A stretch of DNA of 64,000 nt from Candidatus Polarisedimenticola svalbardensis. GTDB lineage: Bacteria > Acidobacteriota > Polarisedimenticolia > Polarisedimenticolales > Polarisedimenticolaceae. The stretch is taken from the NCBI GenBank assembly GCA_014764515.1, contig JACXWD010000003.1, positions 44,351-108,350 of the forward strand, in the 5' to 3' direction. A model generated the notes under the pieces. That model searched no databases. It was given only the letters and a program-made list of their open reading frames with translations, and was not told the DNA's origin. Within the stretch, counting starts at the first letter, position 1. Each line of letters begins with the position of its first letter. The translations under genes and the position numbers were made by a program. Of the stretch, positions 37,033-46,002 are shown one piece after another.

Positions 37033-37379
37033 AGGTCAGGGAAGATCGCAAGGATGGCGTTCTCCTGTTGTACCTCGAAGGTGACGAATGCCTCGACTGC
37101 AGCACTGCCGCCGACGTGAGAACCATGATTCTCGAGAAGATCGACGGAAATTCCGACGTAGTGATGGATCTGTCCCGGGTGCAGTTCGTCGATTCGGCAG
37201 GCCTCGGGGTTCTGATAACGGTCTACAAGGCTACCAGGAGAAAAGGCAGACAGGCCCGGTTCGCCGGCGCCCGCCCGGAAGTCCATCACATCATGGAGGT
37301 CATACACCTCAACCGGATACTTGAAATGAGCCCCAACGTCGCTACTGCTGTTCGTGAACTTGGGGAGCTCCAGGCCTGA
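37029..37379 (+). CDS. STAS domain anti-sigma factor antagonist (RsbV/SpoIIAA-like)
   Basis: DVVMDLSRVQFVDSAGLGVLITVYKATRRKG with conserved DSAGLG. Confidence 0.93.
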   Translation: MKVREDRKDGVLLLYLEGDECLDCSTAADVRTMILEKIDGNSDVVMDLSRVQFVDSAGLGVLITVYKATRRKGRQARFAGARPEVHHIMEVIHLNRILEMSPNVATAVRELGELQA

Positions 37380-38379
37380 GCCGGGCCAGGACCATGGCCG
37401 CCAGAAACGCCAGGATGAGGCCCACACCGATGTAGGCCCCCGGCGGCAGCACCGCCACACCGCTGTCGTTCACCAGCCCGGGCGCCGTTCCCAGTAACTG
37501 CCAGTTGATCCAGGCATGGATCCCCGCTGCGTAGTGCAGGTTGTGGGTCACGATGGCTATCAGGCCGAACAACAGGCCCAGTGCAAATGCGAATACGAGC
37601 TGGCGCAGGATCTCCTGCCGGGGCAGGCCGGGGGCGATATGTTCCAGGGAAAACAACGTGGCCATGGCGACCAGGGCGAACCACCGGCGCAATCCGGGCT
37701 TCCGTATGCCCAGTCGGGGAGAGAGGCGCTTGAGTTCACTGAGCACCAGTCCCCGGTAGTACACCTCTTCACCGAAGGCCAGCAGCGCCTGCCCCACAAG
37801 AATCCAGATAAGCAGCGGCTGAGGAGGCGGCCACGCGAGATGCAGGCCTCCACCGAGGGCGAGCGAGAGCATCCACAGCAAACCGTAGGTGGCGGCCACC
37901 ACTGCCAGCGTCGCAACGGCGGCGGCAGGGAACCTGGACGGACGGCTGCGGTCCCAGGTCCGTGCCCCGGCCGGCCGGGAGAACGCTCCCAGCAAAACGC
38001 ACAGCAGGATCAGAAGCACGCCGCCGAGCACCTTGTACCAGGCGTCGTATTCGGCCTGGGAGGCGACGGGCGGAGCCAGGCTGTAGAAGATCGGATCATA
38101 GAGGGTGAGGGAAGCCCACTTTTCCACCAGTAGAATCAGGAGCAGCGGGGTCAGGCTGCCGAGCCGGATCCCTTTCCCTCCTCTGCCGCCGACAGCACCG
38201 ATCTGCCATTCCCGGGCGGATACCAGGAGGAGAAAGAAGATCGCGGCGAACAGCAGGGATCCGACGGTACCGGAGACGTACGGAGAGCCGGGTGTGCCGT
38301 CGTGGAACTGGCGGAGAATCCCGGCGGTGAGCAGGGTCAGTCCGATCATGATCCATGCCAGTGTTCTGGGAATTCTCAA
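37342..38379 (-). CDS. CPBP family intramembrane metalloprotease
   Basis: GEEVYYRGLVLSEL, LFSLEHIAPG, YAAGIHAWINWQL; TTG start inferred; overlaps the STAS gene 3' end by 38 bp. Confidence 0.8.
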   Translation of the reverse strand: MRIPRTLAWIMIGLTLLTAGILRQFHDGTPGSPYVSGTVGSLLFAAIFFLLLVSAREWQIGAVGGRGGKGIRLGSLTPLLLILLVEKWASLTLYDPIFYSLAPPVASQAEYDAWYKVLGGVLLILLCVLLGAFSRPAGARTWDRSRPSRFPAAAVATLAVVAATYGLLWMLSLALGGGLHLAWPPPQPLLIWILVGQALLAFGEEVYYRGLVLSELKRLSPRLGIRKPGLRRWFALVAMATLFSLEHIAPGLPRQEILRQLVFAFALGLLFGLIAIVTHNLHYAAGIHAWINWQLLGTAPGLVNDSGVAVLPPGAYIGVGLILAFLAAMVLARLRPGAPQVHEQQ

Positions 38380-38443
38380 GGGCGGTGTGCTTTCTCCAGC
38401 AAGGTACGGTTCGCTAGTATACAGTCCAGTCGGGAGGGACAGG

Positions 38444-39856
38444 ATGAAGAGAAAAGCGAAGATCGGCGGCACATTGGGTCCGGCCTGCGACAGCACCGCC
38501 CGGCTGTCCGGTATGCTCGAAGCCGGAATGGATGTGGCCCGGATCAACTTCTCCCACGGAGTTGCTGAAGATCACCTGGCCCGGGTTCGACGCCTTCGCC
38601 GGACGGCGAAACGGCTGAAACTCAACGTTGCGGTTCTGGCCGATCTGCAGGGTCCCCGATTCCGGGTCGGGACTTTACCCCCTTCGGGACTGGACCTCAC
38701 CGCCGGGTCGGCGGTGGTCCTAGAGGCGGGCAAGGCCAGGGCGGAGAGCGGCCGTATCCCGGTGGTCTACCCGGCCCTTCCCCGGGATGTGCGCCGTGGA
38801 TCGATCATCCTGCTGGATGACGGAAATTTTCGGCTGCGTGTGCGGTCGGTCCGGGATGACCTGGTGCGGTGCGAGGTGGAGCAGGGCGGCGTCCTCACAA
38901 GCGGGAAGGGGATCAACCTGCCCGGGGCGACGCTGTCGGTGCCGTCCCTTACCGCCAAGGACCGCAGGGATCTCAAGGCGGCGGTGGAGATGGAAGCGGA
39001 CTGGCTTGCGATCTCTTTCGTGCGCTCGCCGGATGACGTCAGGACGGCCCGCCGCCTGCTGCGCAAGGCGGGGAGCGACATGCCGGTGATGGCCAAGATC
39101 GAACGCCCTGAAGCGATCGATCGCCTCCACGAGATCCTGGCCGAGGCCGACGGCATCCTGGTGGCCCGGGGGGACCTGGGCGTGGAACTCCCTCCGGAAA
39201 AGGTGCCGGCACTGCAAAAAGAGGTTATCGAGGCGGCCAACGATTCCGGCCGAACGGTGATGACCGCCACCCAGATGCTGGATTCCATGCGCCGATCACC
39301 TCGTCCCACCCGGGCGGAGGTGTCGGATGTGGCCAACGCGGTGCTGGACGGCACCGACAGCCTGCTCCTGACGGCGGAGACCGCCGTGGGCGAATACCCG
39401 GTGGAGGCGATCGGGATGATGGACCGTATCATCTGTGAGGCGGAATCCACCGGCCGGGTCCGCCGGTCCCCGCTGCCCGAGCCTCCGGTCTCGATCCGGG
39501 AGTCGACCTGCATGGCCGCAGTCCGCGCCGCCTATGAATCCGGAGCGAAATACCTGGCGGTTTTCACCATGAGCGGCGCTTCGGCCCGGTCGGTGGCCCG
39601 ATTCAAACCCGGCACCCCGATCCTGGCGTATACGCCCCGTCCTGAAGTGCAGCGCCGTCTTGCCGCCCAGTGGGGGGTCACCGCCGTACTTTCGCCGGAA
39701 CTGTACAGCTCACGGGACCTGGTGAACCACCTGGAGAAGGCGTTGCTGAAGGGCCGCCATGTTTCCAAAGGGGACCTGGTGGTGGTGGTTTCAGGGTTCC
39801 CGGTGGGGATCGCCGGAACCACCAATCTGGTGGCGGTCCACAAGGTACAGGGCTGA
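38444..39856 (+). CDS. pyk: Pyruvate kinase
   Basis: KIGGTLGPACDSTARLSGMLEAGMDVARINFSHG, MAKIERPEAIDRLHEIL, ILVARGDLGVELPPEKVPALQKEVI, TATQMLDSM. Confidence 0.96.
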   Translation: MKRKAKIGGTLGPACDSTARLSGMLEAGMDVARINFSHGVAEDHLARVRRLRRTAKRLKLNVAVLADLQGPRFRVGTLPPSGLDLTAGSAVVLEAGKARAESGRIPVVYPALPRDVRRGSIILLDDGNFRLRVRSVRDDLVRCEVEQGGVLTSGKGINLPGATLSVPSLTAKDRRDLKAAVEMEADWLAISFVRSPDDVRTARRLLRKAGSDMPVMAKIERPEAIDRLHEILAEADGILVARGDLGVELPPEKVPALQKEVIEAANDSGRTVMTATQMLDSMRRSPRPTRAEVSDVANAVLDGTDSLLLTAETAVGEYPVEAIGMMDRIICEAESTGRVRRSPLPEPPVSIRESTCMAAVRAAYESGAKYLAVFTMSGASARSVARFKPGTPILAYTPRPEVQRRLAAQWGVTAVLSPELYSSRDLVNHLEKALLKGRHVSKGDLVVVVSGFPVGIAGTTNLVAVHKVQG

Positions 39857-39863
39857 TCCTGAT

Positions 39864-39962
39864 TGGCGGAAGCGTGTGGGAGTCGAACCCACCCCGGACG
39901 GCAGAACCGCCCGACAAGCCGGTTTTGAAGACCGGGCCGGCCACCGGACCGGATACGCTTCC
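39864..39962 (-). tRNA. selC: tRNA-Sec (UCA)
   Basis: Minus strand GGAAGCGTATCCGGTCCGGTGGCCGGCCCGGTCTTCAAAACCGGCTTGTCGGGCGGTTCTGCCGTCCGGGGTGGGTTCGACTCCCACACGCTTCCGCCA; 99 nt, anticodon TCA, long variable arm, 8-bp acceptor. Confidence 0.93.
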
Positions 39963-40055
39963 AACCGCCGGCCATGGTAAGCGGTTCGAGACCGGAACGC
40001 CAATCTCCAGTGGTGCCATCCGCTACCTCCTGTGCTACATTAGGCCGCTTGCCGT

Positions 40056-40131
40056 GGGGCTGTAGCTCAGCTGGGAGAGCGCTTGACTGGCAGTCAAGAG
40101 GTCAGGGGTTCGATCCCCCTCAGCTCCACCA
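40056..40131 (+). tRNA. tRNA-Ala (GGC)
   Basis: GGGGCTGTAGCTCAGCTGGGAGAGCGCTTGACTGGCAGTCAAGAGGTCAGGGGTTCGATCCCCCTCAGCTCCACCA. Confidence 0.95.
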
Positions 40132-40134
40132 TTC
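40105..40134 (+). repeat. Direct repeat copy 1 (3' end of tRNA-Ala)
   Basis: GGGGTTCGATCCCCCTCAGCTCCACCATTC. Confidence 0.9.
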
Positions 40135-40241
40135 AGCATTTATAATTAATCCCAGCAACCCAGGATTCGCGGTACTCCCAGGTGCCTTGAACAGCGGGGG
40201 ATCGGTCCCCACAGGGATCTCGCTGCGCTCGTCATTGTCCG

Positions 40242-40271
40242 GGGGTTCGATCCCCCTCAGCTCCACCATTC
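40242..40271 (+). repeat. Direct repeat copy 2 (orphan tRNA-Ala 3' end)
   Basis: Identical 30-mer 137 bp downstream, no tRNA 5' half attached. Confidence 0.9.
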
Positions 40272-40367
40272 CTTCCTCCCTCCAACGCGCTATACTTTCG
40301 CTTCCGGAACTGGATCGGCTGAAACGCCGGGCGTCGGGGTTCGTATACCTGCTATCGAGGAGTTTTC

Positions 40368-41645
40368 ATGGTTCACGTGACGTCCGAGATCGGGCGCCTG
40401 CGCAAGGTACTGCTGCACGAGCCGGGGCCTGAGGTCGACCGCATGGTTCCGGCCATGATGGAGGACCTGCTGTTCGACGACATCCTCTACGGTGACAGGG
40501 CCCGGGAGGAGCACGCCGTGTTCCGCCGTGTACTCCAGCTGGTGGGGATCGAACTGGTAGAGGCGGCGGATCTGCTGCGGGAGGCGCTGGAGCGGCCGGA
40601 AGCCCGGGCCTGGCTGTTTGAAGTCCTGCTGGAGGAGTTCCCCAGATCCCTGCGGTCGTATCTGGAAGCCCGGTCGGTGGACGAGCTGGCCGAGGCGATG
40701 ATCTGCGGGATCCGGCAGGAGCCGGACCACCGCGGCGTCGAGGTGGAGGATCTGTACCGCCTGGCGCCGCTGCCGAACTACTGTTTCCAGCGCGATCCCC
40801 AGATCATCCTGGGGGACGGTGTCATCTTCTCGAGTATGGCGGCGCCGGCCCGGCATCGTGAGCCGCTCCTGAGCCGTTTGATCTTCACCTTCCATCCCGA
40901 TTACGCCGACATACCGGTGATCCTGGATCCGATCCGGCGGAGCGGGGAACAGCAGCTGTTCGTCGGTTCCCAACACCCTCATATCGAAGGGGGCGACCTG
41001 CTGGTCCTGTCGCCGGATGTTGTGGCTGTCGGTGTCTCCGAACGGACCAACCATACTGCGGTCCAGCAATTGGCGAGAACCCTGGCCAGAAAGGAAGGCG
41101 GACCCCGCTGGCTTCTGGAGGTCCGGTTGCCGCGGCGCCGGGCGTACATGCACCTGGATACCCTGATCACACCGATTGACCGTGACGCCGCCCTGGTCTA
41201 CCCGCCGGTCATCCTGGACCAGGGACGGGAGCGGGCCGAGGTGGCCGAGTACGATCTGCATTCGGAAGACCCGGATCCGGTCCCCAGGGATGATCTGCTG
41301 GGAGCCCTGGCAGCCAGGGGAGTCGACCTGTCTCCGATCCATTGCGGTGGTCCGGATCCGGTGGATCAGCAGCGTGAGCAGTGGACCGACGGCTCCAACG
41401 CCCTGGCTCTGGCGCCGGGGGTGTTGACGCTGTACGACCGCAATGTGAGAACCGCCGACGAACTGGACCGCCACGGGTACCGGATCGTATCGGCCAGGGA
41501 CCTGTTGCTGGGAAAGGCGGAGCTGAGCCTGGACCGGCCGGACAGGACCTGTATTTTATTGTCCAGTAACGAGATCTCCCGTGCACGGGGAGGCCCCCAT
41601 TGTCTGAGCCACCCGCTGGTCCGGGACGATCCCAGTCCCGCATAA
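40368..41645 (+). CDS. arcA: Arginine deiminase
   Basis: LPNYCFQRDPQIILGDGVI, HIEGGDLLVLSPDVVAVGVSERTN, YMHLDTLITPIDRD, ARGGPHCLSHPL. Confidence 0.9.
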   Translation: MVHVTSEIGRLRKVLLHEPGPEVDRMVPAMMEDLLFDDILYGDRAREEHAVFRRVLQLVGIELVEAADLLREALERPEARAWLFEVLLEEFPRSLRSYLEARSVDELAEAMICGIRQEPDHRGVEVEDLYRLAPLPNYCFQRDPQIILGDGVIFSSMAAPARHREPLLSRLIFTFHPDYADIPVILDPIRRSGEQQLFVGSQHPHIEGGDLLVLSPDVVAVGVSERTNHTAVQQLARTLARKEGGPRWLLEVRLPRRRAYMHLDTLITPIDRDAALVYPPVILDQGRERAEVAEYDLHSEDPDPVPRDDLLGALAARGVDLSPIHCGGPDPVDQQREQWTDGSNALALAPGVLTLYDRNVRTADELDRHGYRIVSARDLLLGKAELSLDRPDRTCILLSSNEISRARGGPHCLSHPLVRDDPSPA

Positions 41646-41661
41646 GCACACAGAGGGAACC

Positions 41662-43431
41662 ATGAAGAAGATCCTGATCGGAATTCTGGCATTCATCGGC
41701 GCCATCGCGATCCTGGGCGCCCTGGTGGTCGCACTGCTGGGGATGGTGTTCTCCATGGGGGAGGCAGGTGTCCCCGATGTGGTCGTGGTGGAACTGAACC
41801 TTGAGAACGGCCTGGTGGAGTATGTCCCGGATGACCCGTTCGGAGCGGCCATGCTGTCCGGCGCAGTCAGCGTGCGGGACGTGGTGGACGGCCTGTCCCG
41901 GGCCGCAGACGACGACCGTGTGGTGGGGCTGGTGGCCAAGGTCGGCAACGGCCGCTTCGGTCTTGCCCAGATCCAGGAGATCCGCGATGCGGTGGAAGCG
42001 TTCCGGGAATCGGGCAAACCGGCGGTTGCCTGGGCCGAGACCTTTGGCGAGGTCAGCCCGGGGAACGGCTCGTACTACCTGGCCACCGCCTTCGACCGCA
42101 TCTACCTGCAGCCTTCCGGGGACATCGGCCTGAACGGACTGATGTACGAATCGCCGTTCATATCCGGCGCCCTGGCCAAGCTGAAAATCAACGCCCAGAT
42201 GGACCAGCGCTACGAATACAAGAACGCCATGAACATGTACACGGAGACCGGGTACACCGAACCCCACCGTGAGGCGATGAAGGCCCTGATGAACTCCCAG
42301 TTCGATCAGATGGTCGAAGGGATCGCCGAGTCCAGGGGGCTGGCGGTGGACGAGGTCCGGGCGTTGTTCGACCAGGGCAGCTTCCTGGGCGAGGCCGCCA
42401 TGGAATCGAGACTGGTGGACGGCATCGCATACCGGGACGAAGTGTTCGCGCTGGTTGAAGAGGAGACCGGGCTGGAGCCGGAATACCTGTACCTGCCGGT
42501 CTACCTGGAGCGGGCAGGCCGTCCAGGTGAGCGCGGCAAGACCATCGGCCTGGTGTACGCCGTAGGCGCCGTGGTTCGAGGGTCCAGTGAATACGAGCCT
42601 CTTTCCGGTTCGTTCGTCATGGGATCCGATTCGGTATCCGCCGCCCTGCGTTCGGCCATCGATGACCCCAGGGTGGAGGCGATCGTCATGCGGGTCGATT
42701 CTCCCGGAGGCTCGTACGTCGCTTCCGACACCATCTGGCGCGAAACGGTGCGGGCGCGGGAGGCAGGCAAGCCCCTGGTCATCTCCATGGGCAATGTGGC
42801 GGCGTCGGGAGGGTATTTCGTGTCCATGTCCGCCGATGCGGTAGTGGCCCAGCCGGGCACCATCACCGGGTCCATCGGCGTCCTGGGCGGGAAGATGAAC
42901 ACCAGTGCATTCTGGGAGCGGCTGGGCATCACTTTCGACGAGGTCCACACCAGCGCCAACACCCTGTTGTATTCCTCCAGCGCCGATTACAGCGAATCGG
43001 AATACGCCCTGTTCCAGGGCTGGCTCGACCGGGTGTACGCCGACTTCACCCAGCGGGTCGCCCAGGGACGGGATATCCCCATCGAGGGGGTTCGGGAAAT
43101 CGCCAAGGGCAGGGTCTGGAGCGGCCGGGATGCCCTGGAACTGAACCTGGTGGATGCCCTGGGAGGGCTGAACACCGCAGTCGATCTGGCCCGGGAGGCG
43201 GCCGGGATTCCCGCGGAAGACCCGATCCGGATCAAGGTTTTTCCCCGGAAGAAGAAAATGCTGGAAGCTTTCCTGGACAAGGGACCGGCATCCAGTCACG
43301 AGCAGGTCTATCAGTCTGTGGGAGCGATCCTGAACAGGCTCCGTCCGGTGGTCAAGGCGGCCGAAACAATGGGAGTTCTTGAGCAGCAGGACCGGACCCT
43401 GACCATGCCGCCGGCGGAGCTGGTTCAGTAA
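41662..43431 (+). CDS. sppA: Signal peptide peptidase SppA (S49)
   Basis: VMRVDSPGGSYVASDTIWREV-type motif, MGNVAASGGYFVSMSADAVVAQPGTITGSIGVLGGK. Confidence 0.95.
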   Translation: MKKILIGILAFIGAIAILGALVVALLGMVFSMGEAGVPDVVVVELNLENGLVEYVPDDPFGAAMLSGAVSVRDVVDGLSRAADDDRVVGLVAKVGNGRFGLAQIQEIRDAVEAFRESGKPAVAWAETFGEVSPGNGSYYLATAFDRIYLQPSGDIGLNGLMYESPFISGALAKLKINAQMDQRYEYKNAMNMYTETGYTEPHREAMKALMNSQFDQMVEGIAESRGLAVDEVRALFDQGSFLGEAAMESRLVDGIAYRDEVFALVEEETGLEPEYLYLPVYLERAGRPGERGKTIGLVYAVGAVVRGSSEYEPLSGSFVMGSDSVSAALRSAIDDPRVEAIVMRVDSPGGSYVASDTIWRETVRAREAGKPLVISMGNVAASGGYFVSMSADAVVAQPGTITGSIGVLGGKMNTSAFWERLGITFDEVHTSANTLLYSSSADYSESEYALFQGWLDRVYADFTQRVAQGRDIPIEGVREIAKGRVWSGRDALELNLVDALGGLNTAVDLAREAAGIPAEDPIRIKVFPRKKKMLEAFLDKGPASSHEQVYQSVGAILNRLRPVVKAAETMGVLEQQDRTLTMPPAELVQ

Positions 43432-43447
43432 CCTTTGCTGCGCACGT

Positions 43448-43468
43448 TTGCGGATTTACCATCCGCAA
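43448..43468 (+). terminator. Hairpin downstream of sppA
   Basis: TTGCGGAT-TTACC-ATCCGCAA; no U-tract. Confidence 0.35.
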
Positions 43469-43535
43469 CGATCCCGGGTATCGAGGTGTCCCCGGGTCGC
43501 AGGCAGCGTAATTTAGTAGTGCGACAGAGGCAGCA

Positions 43536-43579
43536 GGCGCCGGGCAGGTACACCCCCCCCACCAGTCCGGCGCCAAATT
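43536..43579. terminator. Inverted repeat between convergent sppA and namZ-like genes, possible terminator
   Basis: GGCGCCGG...CCGGCGCC followed by AAATTTTTATT. Confidence 0.4.
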
Positions 43580-43580
43580 T

Positions 43581-44765
43581 TTATTCGGGGTACAGCAGGA
43601 ACGGACGTCGTTCGGACCGGAAGCGGTCCAGGTCCTCCCGCCAGGAGTCCTCGAGTTCCAGCACCGAAGCGCCCTGTTCCAGCCCTTCCCGGATCCCGGG
43701 CCTCCCCAGAAGCAGGTCCATGGCCAGGCGGTCGTTTTCGAACTCGTAGGTTTCACGCCGCCAGTCGAACAGGTCCGGATTCAGATCCCGGGCGATAGCG
43801 ATCGCCTCCAGGTACCAGGTGAAAGAGCGGTACGTATTGCGGTCCTCGACGTGAACGAACACGCCGCCGCACCGATCGCCTGCATGTTTCTGGAACATCG
43901 GCCGGAACGAAACCGGCCGGGGAACGGCGCCCTCTCCGGAAAGCCGGCCGGCCCAGGTTTTTCCGTCGATCCACGGCGCGCCGAACTGCAGGAAAGGAAG
44001 GGTGGTGCCCCGGCCTTCCGAGAGGTTGGTCCCTTCAAGGAGGCATGCGCCTGGATACACGATGGCGGTCTGGAGGTCCGGCATGTTCGGGGAAGGGGAA
44101 ACAAACGGCAGGCCGGTCTCGTCCATGTACATCGGCCGGTGCCAGCCCTGCATCGGAACGACCCGGAGGTCACAGCCGATGCCGAATGCGTCGTTGTACA
44201 TCAGGGCCAGTTCCCCGGTGGTCATTCCATGACGGGGCGGGATCGGGTAGCGGCCGACGAACGATGTCATGGACGGGTGCAACAGCGGCCCTTCCATAAC
44301 AACGCCGCCGATCGGGTTGGGCCGGTCCAGTACCACCACCGGAAGACCGGCTTCCCGGGCGGTTTCCATGACGAAGCTCAAGGTTGTGACGTAGGTATAG
44401 TACCGGCTGCCCACGTCCTGGAGGTCGTAGACCACGGCGTCCAGCCCTTCCATGTGTGCGATGTCCGGACGCAGCGACAGAAGGTTGTCGCCGTACAGGC
44501 TGACCACCGGCAAGCCAGAATCCCGATCGGTGGTCTGTCCCACCGATTCCATGTCCTGGGCTTCGCCCCCGGTGCCGTGTTCCGGTGCGAACAGCCGCCG
44601 GACGTCCAGGCGGCCCCGATCCCGGATCAGGTCCACGGCATGCCTGTACTGCCGGTCTACCGATGCCGGGTGGACCACAAGCCCTACGCGGGCTCCAGCA
44701 GACAGGCCGGCATGATCCGACGCGTCGTCCAGGAATACTTCCAAGCCTGAAAAAACGGTATCCAT
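43581..44765 (-). CDS. DUF1343/NamZ-like exo-beta-N-acetylmuramidase family protein
   Basis: VGLVVHPASVDRQ, LFAPEHGTGGEAQD, LVVYDLQDVGSRYYTY-like, LDRPNPIGGVVMEGPLLHP. Confidence 0.88.
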   Translation of the reverse strand: MDTVFSGLEVFLDDASDHAGLSAGARVGLVVHPASVDRQYRHAVDLIRDRGRLDVRRLFAPEHGTGGEAQDMESVGQTTDRDSGLPVVSLYGDNLLSLRPDIAHMEGLDAVVYDLQDVGSRYYTYVTTLSFVMETAREAGLPVVVLDRPNPIGGVVMEGPLLHPSMTSFVGRYPIPPRHGMTTGELALMYNDAFGIGCDLRVVPMQGWHRPMYMDETGLPFVSPSPNMPDLQTAIVYPGACLLEGTNLSEGRGTTLPFLQFGAPWIDGKTWAGRLSGEGAVPRPVSFRPMFQKHAGDRCGGVFVHVEDRNTYRSFTWYLEAIAIARDLNPDLFDWRRETYEFENDRLAMDLLLGRPGIREGLEQGASVLELEDSWREDLDRFRSERRPFLLYPE

Positions 44766-44820
44766 CGGCGGTTATCCCTCCCGACCGGTTAGGAAACGAC
44801 ATGCTATTGTAACCCCCGTT

Positions 44821-45390
44821 ATGAATTATTTTGCACTGGACTGTGAAGCATCGGGGCCGATGCCCCCGCTGTACAACCTGCTCTCCATCGGTGTGACGGT
44901 GGTCCGTCCCGAGAACGGCCGCCATGTCGTCGGGGAATCCTGGTACGTGGAGCTGAAACCGATTTTCCCCGGGTTTGAGCCTGAAGCCCTGGCGGTCTGC
45001 GGCCTGGACATGGACCGGCTCCGGGTCGAAGGGACCGGACCGGAAAAAGCGATGGCGGACCTGCGGGAGTGGGTCCTGGAAAAGAACCGGCCTGCAAAAG
45101 AGAGACCGGTGTTCGTAGGTCACAACGCTGTTTTTGACTGGGCCCATATCAATTATTACTTTAAGCATTTCAATATCGACAACCCGTTCGGATACAAGGG
45201 TATCGATACCAAGTCCCTGGCCATGGGCGCTCTCGGAATTTCGTGGAACGACACATCCAAGGAGAACCTGGAGGCGTTGCTGGACCTGCCGGCCCAGGAT
45301 CCGGCCCAAATCCACAGGGCCGACTACGACGCCATGTACCAGGCGCTCATACTCCAGCGTTTGCTTGACATGGAACTACCCCGGCGTTAG
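44821..45390 (+). CDS. DEDD 3'-5' exonuclease (DnaQ/RNase T-like)
   Basis: YFALDCEASGP, VFVGHNAVFDWAHINYYFKH, HRADYDAMYQALILQRL. Confidence 0.83.
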   Translation: MNYFALDCEASGPMPPLYNLLSIGVTVVRPENGRHVVGESWYVELKPIFPGFEPEALAVCGLDMDRLRVEGTGPEKAMADLREWVLEKNRPAKERPVFVGHNAVFDWAHINYYFKHFNIDNPFGYKGIDTKSLAMGALGISWNDTSKENLEALLDLPAQDPAQIHRADYDAMYQALILQRLLDMELPRR

Positions 45391-45429
45391 CTTTATCAGC
45401 TTCCCTCATGGGAATGGCCGGAGGTATCC

Positions 45430-46002
45430 GTGGACCCGAAAGATTTCAAATTCCTTCCCAACAGGGTCGAAGCCGATCCTACGGCGTGGATCGCCCCCAA
45501 CGCGGTGATGGTCGGAGATGTGCGTATCGGGCCCGATGCCTCGGTGTGGTACGGCTGCGTGCTGCGCGGGGACATGGAGCCGATCCGGATCGGCGCCCGG
45601 ACCAACATCCAGGACCTGACCCTGGTCCACGTGGATCGGGATTGCCCGGCGATCATTGGCGACGGGGTCACGGTTGGTCACCATGCCGTTATCCACGGCT
45701 GCACCATCGGCAACGATGTCCTGATCGGCATGGGGGCGGTGGTGCTCAGCGGGGCCACGGTAGGCGACGGCGCCCTGGTGGCTGCCGGGGCGGTTGTGCG
45801 GGAAGGTTTTGATGTGCCGCCGGGGATGGTTGCCGCCGGCGTGCCGGCCAAAATCCGTGGCGAGGTGACGCCGGAACTCCATCGCAGGATTCTCGACGGG
45901 GTGGAGACCTACGTACACTATGCCCGTCGATACCGGGAAGGCGAGCTTGGCGGCGGAAGGTACGGTAGCGAATTCAGTGTGACACCCGGAGAGCCGTCGT
46001 GA
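45430..46002 (+). CDS. Gamma-carbonic anhydrase family protein (left-handed beta-helix)
   Basis: SVWYGCVLRGDMEPIRIGARTNIQDLTLVHVD, VGHHAVIHGCTIG. Confidence 0.9.
   Translation: MDPKDFKFLPNRVEADPTAWIAPNAVMVGDVRIGPDASVWYGCVLRGDMEPIRIGARTNIQDLTLVHVDRDCPAIIGDGVTVGHHAVIHGCTIGNDVLIGMGAVVLSGATVGDGALVAAGAVVREGFDVPPGMVAAGVPAKIRGEVTPELHRRILDGVETYVHYARRYREGELGGGRYGSEFSVTPGEPS

Noticed and set aside
37342-37379. 38-bp convergent overlap of STAS and CPBP genes as a regulatory antisense
   Set aside because: Short convergent overlaps are common in dense genomes; no further evidence
40200-40271. Possible second tRNA gene
   Set aside because: Only the T-arm/acceptor half is present; no D-arm or anticodon arm, so called a repeat, not a tRNA
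41209-43299. 696-aa minus-strand ORF opposite arcA/sppA
   Set aside because: Antisense shadow of two well-supported genes; low-complexity Pro/Arg/Gly/His composition and no recognisable motif. Same reasoning for 15628-17427, 57681-59750, 17879-19177 and 40290-41474
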